Assembly: GCA_005281725.1 (NCBI GenBank)
Contig: SSBO01000009.1
Coordinates: 2,864,163 to 2,928,162 of the forward strand
From: Wuchereria bancrofti
Taxonomy: Eukaryota; Nematoda; Chromadorea; Rhabditida; Onchocercidae
Length of the DNA: 64,000 bases
Direction: 5' to 3'
Below, piece after piece: positions 41,901 to 53,900 of this stretch. The notes beneath the pieces were generated by a model. The model was not told the DNA's origin, did no database searches, and worked only from the letters and a program-made list of their open reading frames with translations. Both the position numbers and the translations under genes were made by a program. How positions within the stretch are numbered: position 1 is the stretch's first letter; each line of letters opens with the position of its first letter.

Positions 41901-44900
41901 GCCCTCCGGAAGTTATAAATATGGAACCGGTTGGTTTGAGTGCTGATATGTGGGCCGTTGGTGTGATCACTTATACACTGTAAGTTTCATTTGGTATTCA
42001 AATCGACATAAGTATGTTTTTATAGTGTTGTAGAAAAGAATTTTGAACGAATTTGCCTGTTAAGTAGTTGCGCTTACTAATTTATACTATATAATACAGC
42101 AACTTTCATCTTAAAATTCAATTCCAAAATTGAAAAAAAGAAAAGAATTGCGATTTTGGATTCGAATATAGAAACTATTGTCTAAGAAATAGTTTTTCCT
42201 TCTTTTAGATTGTCCGGTGCATCACCGTTTGTCGGAACAACAAATCAGGAAACAATAACAAATGTATCATGTAGTGATTGGCATTTTAGAGATACAGGCT
42301 GGGATGAAGTTTCCGATTTAGCTAAAGATTTCATTGCTAAATTGATTGTCAAAAATAAAGACGAACGTATGACGGCGGCTGAGGCGCTTGCACATCCGTG
42401 GATAACAACGCAAAAATTAAAAACGAAACGTGGAAAAATGCCTTTGAGCAAAAAGAAAGATTTCTTCATTCGTAAACACTCCAGTAATGTGCTGGTACCA
42501 ATTGGTAAACTTGTCAAAATTGGTGCTATTTTCCGTCATCATTCAATGGATGGCGCATTTGAAAGGGCTATTACGTTTGAGCGAAATTTTCCGCCACGAT
42601 TGCTGAAGAGTTTAGAAGATATTGCGGTAAATATTGGTGATTTGAGTGCTTTATTAATGTGTGAAATTGAAGCATTACCGCAACCAATGATTCAGTGGTT
42701 GAAAAATGACAAGGAAATTTGTATGGAAGCTAACAAATATGAAATGAAGTATGATGGCTCTATTGTCAAATTGAATATAAAGAATGTTGTTGACGCAGAT
42801 TCTGGAGTCTATTCAGTAATTGCTAAAAATGCGCTAGGCTCTATTAGAAGTGAAGCTAAGGTATCAATACAGAAAGTAAAAGAGAAGAAAAAAGTTAAGA
42901 AAATGATCCCCAAAGAAATTGACAAAGAAAAAGACACGAAGATAACAGCACAATTTGAGTTTAATCCTAAACTTGCTGATATAAGCGCAAAAGTTGGCGA
43001 TTCAGTATTACTTTCGGTCGCAATTAATTCACATCCTCAATCGGAAGTTCAATGGTTCAGAAATGATGAAATAATTGATATCAATAATCCAAGATTTACC
43101 ATCAAAAAAGACAACGGTCGTCACAGCTTGAAAATAATGTCATGTGAAATCGCGGATGCTGCAAGATGGAAAGTCGTGGCGCAAAATGCCACTGATCAAT
43201 GTGAAAGTGAATGCAATATCAACGTAGAGGTTTCACATGATTTAAAAGCTCCCGAATTTAAGAAAATGCTTGCAAATATTCAATGTGAAGAGACTTCAAT
43301 GGTGGTTCTTGAAGTAAGTGTACTGGCAAGACCGCCACCTGAAATCACTTGGTATTTCGGGGAACGTGAACTGCGTGAAGGAGAGCGCTATAAGTTACAG
43401 CATGATGACAAGAATACATATTCGATCACAATCCCTAGAACTGTTATTGAAGATAGCGGAATATACAAATGTTGCGCAAGGAATCCTGCCGGAACTGCTG
43501 AAACGACATGCACTCTTGTTGTCAACAAATCACACACTGATAAGCGCAGTATGGAAAGTGATAAAGCGCCGATATTCCAGATGCCATTAAAAGACTGTAA
43601 TGTATTGGAAGGTGACAAATTGACTCTCGTCTGCGCCGTTACTGGTTCGTCTTTTTTGTGTAAGAAAACAGAAATTCAAATTTCATGTCATTTTTAATCA
43701 ATTAATTTCTCGTTTAAATTTTAAAAAAAAAGAAAAAAAAAGGTTTTTTTCTTCTTTTCAGGTATACCAAATCCTTTAGTTGAATGGTTCAAAGATGATA
43801 AAACACTTAGCGAAACTGATTATACAATTAAGGTTAGTTTTTAATAGCTCGTGAAAATTCTCAGACATTATAAGTTTATTAGCAATTGCTACGTTCATTA
43901 TTTAATTGCTTGTTCAGTTCCTGTTTTTTTTGGAATTCAGTCTAAATTTTCTTAAATTCCTATAATTGTTTTTAATTTTTTGATATTTCTTATGAAATTT
44001 ATGAAATCGAAGTTTACAGTATGAAAACGGCATGTGTACACTCACAATTACTGGGGTAAAGCCATGCGATGCTGGAATTTATAAATGCATTGCTGAAAAT
44101 ATTAGTGGTATCTCAAGATCAGAATGCAAAGTGTACATTCAAAGTAAATTTTAAAATTTCTTTTTTATATAAAAAGAAAAAAATTAACAAAAGAAAACTG
44201 CACGTTACGGAAAATATTGTCTAATGATAATGGTATTTATTCATATGAAGCAGTAAATGCATTTGGAAAAGTTTGAGCGAATGTACTGTAAAAATTGTTG
44301 GTATGGTTTTTAAATATTTTAAATTCCTAAAAATTTTGTAGCAAATATATGCGATTTCTATTTCTATGATTTTACCACTCTTTTGGTTTTCAATTAAAAA
44401 TTCATAGATAAAGATGCCAGCATAAAAGAACAAACACAAGAATCATTAGCTGCTATCGAAGAAAAGTTGAAAGCACCAGTAATTATCAGATCACTCGAAG
44501 ATATTGTCGTTTACGAAGGTATCTTACTTACTTGTACATTTAAATTGAACTTTTTTAAATTTAGCTGAAATTATTTCAATAAATATGAAAATAATATATT
44601 AGGTATGAAATTAATATTTTCCTTATTGAATTTATTAAAATTTTATTATTACCGCCTACAAATAATGAATATGATGGAATAGTTTTCAAACTAATTTTCA
44701 AATTTTTAAATTCTATCCAACTAATATTTATTCTTTTTTACAGGTAATCATAAAATATTGGAAGTTGAAATTGAAGCTTATCCAAAGCCTATGATCGAGT
44801 GGTTCCTAAATTCTAAAATTATTGATGAAAGTTATGCCATGCAAACTTACTTTGATGGATGCTTGGCGATTCTTAAGTTTAACGATGCTCACATGGAACA

Positions 44901-47900
44901 ACAGGGAGAATATCGTTGTCGAGCAATTAATGAAGCTGGAAGTGCTGAAACAAAGTGTAATGTTGTAATTGTTAAAGGTAAACTTCTCTTTGAAGTCTTT
45001 TCCACTTATTTCATAATGAGAAATATGACCAATGAAATATTATTCCAAGTAAATTTCTAAAATTAAAAAAAAAAATTTTACGAGTGGTTTTTTTTTTTGC
45101 TAATTTTACACTTTTCTAGAAGAAAATTTGGCAAATGATGAAATATCGAAAATTCCAAAATTCATTGAAAAAATGCAGAATATAAAGATGAAAAATGAAG
45201 GAGAAGCGTTAACATTGAAATGCAAGGTATATTTTAATAAAATAATTCTGATAATTATTATATCTGCTAATTAATGAAATTATTCTTGAAGAATTAGAGA
45301 GTATCTGAAGGATTTTTGCTTGAATTTCTTGGAAATTTAACTAATTTGTATATTAAAGAAAAAAAAAAGAAGTATGATGTAATAGAGATGTTTTATTTTT
45401 ATTCTTTTTGGTTCTTTCAATTTAATGAAATTATCTTTTGCAAGAACAGCTTAGATTATATGAATTCGTAATTCCATCTAGTCAATAGTACTGTTATTTA
45501 TAGGTTAACGGTGAACCGGAACCCGAAATTCGATGGTTACTGAATGGAAAAGCTATTACGCAAGATGATAGAATCCGTATTCGTACATTCGGCGATGGCG
45601 TATGCATATTAGAAATTATTCACCTGACAGCTGACCTTTGTGGTACTTATACCGCAATTGCGCATAATATCTATGGTGATGCACATGCTAATGCTGAAGT
45701 ATCACTTGAGACTGTTGGTAAGCTTATCAAAAATTTTATAATTCCAGTGTTTTCTGTGATTTTTTTTTTTTCTTTATCAAATTATTTTCAAATCTAACTT
45801 AAATAATTGCAAGCGTACGAGGTTCACGTAAAACCGTTGAAAGATTGCAAATGTTTTATAATTTTGTCAGTTTTAAATTTAAATCTTTTTTTTTTTTCAA
45901 TACAATTTTATTGAATAGTTGCAAGTATACAATGTTTTTTGAAGATTTATCAATGAAAACAGTGAGAGAACCATTCTTTGTGGTAGAACCGAAACGAGAT
46001 TTGATGATTGAAGAAGGCACTGTTTTACGTATTGTTTGTGATATCGATGGTAAACCTCAACCAAAAGGTAAAATCTAAAAAAAAAAATTTTTCATTTATA
46101 GCATGTGAACATTATTTATAAGTCAAAATTGAAATTTCCGAACTTGTTTTTTTGCAGAATCCAAATGGAATTCATATTTTTATAAAAAAAAATATTTTAT
46201 TAGTCGGTTTTTTTTTCTTTCTTTTTTATTATTAATCATTCTATTTGCAGTGAAATGGCTTAAAGATCATTCCCTGATTAAGGGTGATCGGTTTGCAATT
46301 CAGAGTGAAGGAATCAATCATCAGATTACTATCTCTTCTGTTTTACCCAGTGATGAAGGTGTCTATACAGTAGAAGCGGAAAACAAGAGCGGAAAAATTT
46401 TTGCTGATATTGTGGTGCACGTTATTCCTAAATCGTAAGTTGAAATTGAAATCACTTCGTTAATTTGTTTATTTATGTCAAAAGAATGACAAATTTCTTT
46501 TAATTATGCATTAAACATCGAAATGAATCACATATTATTCATAAATCGTAATGAAAATTTTTCAAAAAAAAACTGAATTTCAGAAATTTTATTTCCAGAA
46601 AATCAGAAACCGGAAAAGACAAGACTGGTCCATCACAGCCTAGTATTTCAATTAGTCAACCATATGCTACGGAAATTAGCAAGAACAGCCTACAATTGAA
46701 ATGGACAACATCCAAAGATGATGATTCAAAAATTGAATACATTGTTGAACAGAGAAGGTAGAAGATTTAAACTTTGAAAGTTAACAGCAATTTCTCCTAA
46801 TTAAAATTTATTCCAATTGCTACTCATCAGCTTCTTTCTTCTTTATTTTAACCAAAATTTATTCCAATTGCTACTCATTAGCTTCTTTCTTCTTTATTTT
46901 AACCAAAATTTGTTGCCTTTTTTTTATTTTTCGTTCCATGGCTCAAATATATGGGAATAAAATTTAAAGTTTAACAAACTATAGCAAATCTCTGTCAATT
47001 TAACTTTTAACTTTCAAAAAATGAAATTTATTTTTGTGTTGTTAAAGCAGAATTTTCTTTCTTTCTAGACCTGATGATCAGACATGGATGCAAGTGGGTA
47101 CAAGCATGGAAACAGAGCTTCTGATTATCGGTCTACAATCCGGTACCGAATATATATTCCGTGTCGGTTCTAAAAATAAGGTGAATTAATTTCATTTCAA
47201 AAGAAAATTTCATTTCAGTTTCACTTAAAAATGAAAAAAAAATACAAAACATTTTGTTTTAATGCTTTTTTTTTATAGGTTGGCCAAATAGCATATTCAG
47301 TACCATCAGCAGTCATTATGACACTTTTATCAGGCCAGAAACCGATTTTAAAAAATATTCCACCGGCATTATTGGTACTTAATGAGAAAGAAGATATCAA
47401 ACTTAGCATAGAATTCGAAGGAGAACCAATACCGTCTGTGAAATGGTATCAAAATGGTGTCGAATTAACCGATGGCAAGAATAATATGACAATAACAACT
47501 GACAAATCTGGCAAATCGAGTAAATTAATTATTAAGAAGCCGAAAGCAAGTGTCCATGCTGGACTCTATTCATGTCATATCGGAAACGAAACCGGTGAAG
47601 TAGTTTCCGAAACATGTATTATCAAACAAGAAGTATGTATGCTGAAATTATTCACTTTTTATTAGAAATTTATTGGAACAATGAGTTAGTAAGAGATCGA
47701 TGTCTCATTCATTTAATGGCAATTTTTATAATGAATTTCGAGTTTTAAAAGTTTTTTGAAAATTCATTTTCATCTCTTTTATTATGGTGCCACAACTTAA
47801 AATCACACAAAATCTCATAAAACAAAAATTAGTATTAATTTAGGATGGAGTAACAGCTGAAGAAATATCGAACGAGAATAAGAATGAGCTTTTCGATGGA

Positions 47901-50900
47901 CAACCACAAATTGTGGTACCACTTTCAAATGAAACTACTGCGGAAGGCCAACAGTTTATTCTTAGCTGTGAAATAAAATCATCACCAAAAGGTGTCATAT
48001 CGTGGTTTAGAAATGATGAAAGATTAGCGTAAGTTTTATTCAGAACCTTTTTTTGACTTATAAATTTTTACTCTTGAACTTTTTTTTAAACTTTTAAATT
48101 AGTTTTGCATCAATTATGCTAAATATGGTTTGATGTAGAATAATTAAAATCTAAAATGCTAGCTTCATTTCAAATTTCGGAGACTTGTGAGAACCATTCT
48201 GAAAGCCTAATCTCTTATCTAATAATATGTTAGATAACTAACAGCTTCAAATTTTAAAAAAAAAAAAAGTAAGATTGAACTGTACAAATGAAATGTTTCG
48301 AACTTTCGAATCAATCAAATATCGAGTAGTTTTTCGAAATATTTAAATAAATATTTTGTTTGGGAACTTGGTAATATCTGTTGAAAAATTAGAGTAATTT
48401 TGAATTTTAATTTTTGAAATATTATATAAATAATCTATTTATAGACCTACTGGACGCTTTGAAATGGTTGAGAAGGACAATGTTTACAAATTAATATGTC
48501 ATAATGCTCAAAGTAACGACAATGCGACATATCGATGCGTTGTAGCGAATTCTATTGGAATTGCGCAATCATCGTGTCAGGTATTTATGATGGAAACATT
48601 CTTTTATCTCAATCATATCTAATTTTTATCACATCGAAATTCTATAAATTTAAAAAATTTATTAACCTTTGACTGTGTGCCATTGCGTATAAACTTTACA
48701 AGAATATTGATTTCAGGTAAATGTTGCAGCATCGACGGCACCCAAATTTGAAGTACCACTAAAGGATAAAACAGCTCTAGCTGGTAAAGAAGTAAAATTA
48801 AAATGCCGCGTTCTCGGTGATCCTCAACCTCAGGTAGAATTTTCTCTTGAGAAATGTTTATAAATCAGATTTCTTGCTTTGTTTCATTTAGCTCTTTGAA
48901 CTAAATTTTGATATGTGTCATCTCAATAATCTTTGTCATATTTATCTATGCTTTCGACCATTTTTTCTAGGTCACTTGAAATTCAAGTCTAGCAAATTTT
49001 TTAAAAATATTTTATTGTTGCTTGATAATGAAATGCATTTGAAGATTGTATGGATGAAAGACGGTGCTATGATCAGTACAAGTCGTCGTCAAAAGCTCGA
49101 ATTCACCGAGAATGGCTGGTGTTCGCTCACAATTTTCAACTGTACCGCAGAAGATACTGGTTTCTACCTGTGCACAGCATGCAATGTATTTGGCACCGAA
49201 AGTTCCCATCTGATGTTGACTGTCGCAGAAATCGCTGGACCGGATTCGCATCTAGTTACAGCGAAAAATAAAGAAATGCAGTACTGTAAACCAAGATTTA
49301 CCCGTGTACCGGGTACATCAGTCGAAACTACCGAAGGATCTACGGTTTGTTCACTTTAAAAAAGAAATGATCTGAAAGAAATTTAAACTGTTAAATTATT
49401 CATAAATGTATTAACTTTGTCTTTCATCCATTTTCTTCGAAGCTAACGATTTAATTCCAGGTGAAACTAATAAGTCGTGCTGTCGGCATACCTAAACCGC
49501 TCATTAAATGGTTCAAAGACGGAAAAGAGGTATACAAACTTAATATCTGTTTTATTGAAAGTTACTTACAATCTTTGATATATCACTTTTCGGGCTTTTT
49601 ATCAGTTTTAAATTAATATTAATTAAATGGAGCAAAATATCTACCATTCGAAAGATTATTTATATTCTATCCTTTAACCAATAATCTGTAGATGAATATC
49701 GATGTAGTCTTATACAGTTCATTTCCATTCTTTTTCTTCAATTCATAGAATTCATACCTGAAATATTGATTGATTTGGTAATCCTAATGATTAATTGATG
49801 ATAACTCAAATCCAGAAGTGAAATTTTCAATGAATTCTTCAACCTTAGTGTTTCTTATAGTATAGCACTATGAGATTGAATTGATCATTTATGAAAAGTT
49901 AGAATTTTGAATTTAGTTTTGTTGAAATAAGATGTTCTACTTAGATATAAATGACAAATAGATAAGCTTATAATATGAGAGAACTTAATTAATTAATTAA
50001 TATTAGTAGCAATTGTAATTTTAAATTAATGGTAGCTTTTTATGATCAATTTAATTGCTACAGATTACAAAAATAAATCGTGCATATGAAATATTGCTAA
50101 CCGGAGAAGGTGAATCGGTACTTACTGTACCGTATGCAGTAACAAAAACAGCTGGTACATTTAAATGTGTTGCCGAAAATTCAGAAGGTTCAGCAAGTTT
50201 CGATACGGAGCTTATTGTGCATAGTAAGTGGATTAATAATATTTTTAATTTATCGTTTAAAAATTTTTTAAAAACTTGAAGTGGAACTCTTCGACTAGTT
50301 TCAATTTGTAGATTTAGATTTAATAAGTGGAAAAATTTTAGCTCTTTTACATAAGCAATATCAAGAAGAACAAGCACCAAATTTCACGATGGATTTGACA
50401 GATGTTGGTGTTGCAATTGGACATCCTGTGACACTAAAATGTCGTGTCAAAGGTATTCCTGAACCTCAGCTTAAGGTACTGTATTTTATTGCAACATAAA
50501 TTAAAGTTAGTTTTTAAAAAGATATTCTGCTTTCCCTGTTTTTGATCTTACTTTGCTTATAAGCTAGTTTATTTAAGCATGACATGAGTGGGTGTTCCGT
50601 CAAGAATTATTAACATAACTTGACCGAAATCATGATCAATCTATTCTCTCTTATTTTTAAACGTTTTGTTTATTAAATTTAACATACTTAGGAAAATTAA
50701 AAACCGATTAACCAATTAAATTGATGATTAATGATGAGCTGTTTTTTGAATAGCTAAAGATTCAAAGAAAAAAAAATAGTAGCGATGGATGTAAAAGAAA
50801 AATTACTGCCTTTAAAATTACTGCGATATACTGCGTTTTAAAAAAAGAATAAGCATAAAAATAATTATACATAATTTAAATATATTTTAAGTAGGGCTGT

Positions 50901-53900
50901 AGTGACCAGCTTTAATAATCATTTTGGTATAAAATAATAAATTTATCTAAAAAAGATAACAACAAATTGTTAAAAATCATTGACTTTAAGATATGAAATT
51001 TTTAGTGGATCTTTATTAATGATGCACAACAAACAAACATACTGCGTACAACAACTGATTCTGCTTGGGCAGAATATCGGGAAGGCGATACTTGTGAAAT
51101 GAAAACTGAAAGTATTGTAAAAACACAACAAGGTACTTATCAATGTGTTGCGAGTAATGAACATGGGAGAGCAATAACTCAATGCTATTTGCTAGTCGGA
51201 GGTATTAACTTCACTTTTTATCATTTCTTTTTATTTTTGTTAGAAAATTGTTTTCGTCCTTGAAAATCAATGAAAAAAAAATTTTTTTGTTTAAATATTT
51301 CGAAATCAGTCGATCAATCAATCAATCGATTAATCAATCAATCACTATTAAATGACTACAGTCTACAAAAATATAAGATATGATAGGAAATTTCATGACA
51401 AACTTTTATCAACTGTTACTCTCAATGTTTCAGAACCATTCGATGAACCAGCTGGACCACCACGTTTCTTAAAATGTATGCGTGATATATGGACACCACT
51501 AGGTAAAGATGTTGAATTTGAAGTTGAAGTGAATGGTTATCCGTTACCAGAACTAACATGGTATCATCTGGATGAGAAAGTTCTTGAGGAAAAGAATGTT
51601 CAGGTATTAATTTCTTTAATTATTTGGAAGTCGAACTTTTATTTATATGAGTAATTTTGACTACTGTTTTAATTCAAACGATTGCAATTCTATTTACTAT
51701 CAACTAAAAGTACTTTAACAATGTTTCTTACAGTGGAAAATTTCTTTCTCACAATTTTTCAGAAATACTTATTATAATTTACTTACTAAAAGTAATTCAT
51801 CTTACTTTTACAGATTTCATATATTACTCCAAGAAAATGTCAACTTAAAATAGCAAATGTAAGCGTATCCCATCTCGGTAGCTATTCCGTTGAAGCATCT
51901 AATATTCATGGCATTGTACGGACAACTGCATCATTAAATGTTGGTAAAAAAGATTCCGCAGTGGAACTTCCAAAACTCTCTGAAGGTTTTATTTTTCGGT
52001 TTTTTTTTTCTTTTTTAAATTTGAACAATTTATAGAAATTAAGTTGTGAAAAAAACACTTCCAGAAGATATATATTGATTTGATATGGGTCACGTTGATT
52101 TTACCTGTAATATTCTTAAATAAGGGAATGCAAAATTTATCAAACTTTTTTCAGATTCGAAGGTAAAGCTTACAATAACTTTGCCACAAGATCCGTTATC
52201 GGATAGATCAGGATTTCCCACGGCTGAAATGCACAGAGTAAATTTTTATTTATTTAAAGTTTTCAATTAATGTCAAATAGCATATTTTCTTAACTTCATT
52301 TATTATGGATTTTTTGATTCAGTTATTTTTAATTTTGAAACTTTCTTATTTATACCACAGCAAATGAATATTTTGCACTTTTTTTTCGTGAAATTTTTTC
52401 TTTTACATAGATGGTGTTTAAATTGCCTACTAGCTTGAAAAGAATGGCGGTATTCAATTGATTATAAATCCGAATATCATGAAAGTTTCATCCAGCAGTT
52501 TACCAATTATTCTTAATTTAAGCAAAAAAAAAAAATTAATTGTCATGATAAGTTAATCTATATTAGTCTCATTTAATAAGTTTACTACTTGTATAGACTG
52601 GAATCCGTCCGGATATAAAGCGAAAAGGTGCAGCACCGGCATTTTTAATCGGTTTAGAAGATCTTGAATTTCATGAAGGTGATGCAGCTGCATTAGCTGG
52701 AACAGTCTCTAAAAGTAAGAGCTTGATTTGATCATTTATTGAAGAGTTATATTTTTATAGAAATAATTTTCCTATAAGAAATTTTTGATATGTTTAATGA
52801 AATTTGCGATTTTTGTTTTTTTTTTTAGAACGACGACATCGTATTCATGGTAGATCGGATGGGAAACGTATTAAACAGCTTGTGAGATTACGAGATAAAG
52901 AAATTGATGCTTCTGCTTCTGGCAGTTCGGTAGAACCACAGAGTGAAATTACAAGTAAATTAATTGGCTCAAAAGTTATTGTTTGATTTCGAATAAATAA
53001 TATCGTTACTGATAAATAACTTTGATCACGGTTCTATTTTCATAATGCTACTTTGATTAAAATTCTTTTTCAAAAAGAAAATTCAATCTTAACTTCCTTT
53101 TTACAGCACTAGAAGAGATTCGAGCATCGATTATTGAACGGAATAAGAATATTTGTCGACCAAAATTCATGGTAAAACCGAAACTGAAGAAATCAATTAC
53201 CGAGCATAAATCGCTTAGATTGAAGACTGCTATTTCTGCTAATCCATCACCAGTTGTACGTTGGGATAAAGCTGGTATTGTATTGGAAACTGGTAACAAA
53301 TATTCCATTTACAATGACGGTGACTTCTACTATCTTGAGGTTAGGTTATAATTTGAATTCTAAATTTAAATTCATTATAATCTATTTGCCATAATATTAA
53401 AGTTAAAGGAAAAGTGGTAAATTTGTAAAACTTTCATATTTACTCACATTTTCATTTCTCCATATACATATGAAATGAAGTCGTCTGGTCGTTTGTGGGA
53501 AATTCGAAATTTCAAAATTTATTAGCTTACTTTTGTGTAATTTTCAGTTCCTTCTAAAGAAAATTTATTATGTCCAGAAGATTTATTTATTAGAAAATGA
53601 GAAAATTAAAAGAAAATGAGAAAAAAGAAAAGAAAATTTATTAGTTCTTTCTAAAGAAAATTTATTACAGGTACACCACATGTCCAAGATCGATGAAGGC
53701 TTCTACAGTTGTTCCGCTTGGAATAGTGAAGGCTTTGTAACATGTACCGCTGAAATTGAAGTTACACCAGGTGATGGGACAAAAAGACTTCGAAAGGGAC
53801 TGGCAGCACCATCTTTCATTGAAGTGTTACCCGGTAAATTTAAGGTAAGCAATCTTGTAAGGATGTTTTGGTCTGGAAATTTTTAATTTCAAATGATAGA

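Noticed and set aside
43318..43590. Overlapping plus-strand open frame inside the post-kinase exon
   Set aside because: Shadow frame; the frame with Ig motifs is the coding one.
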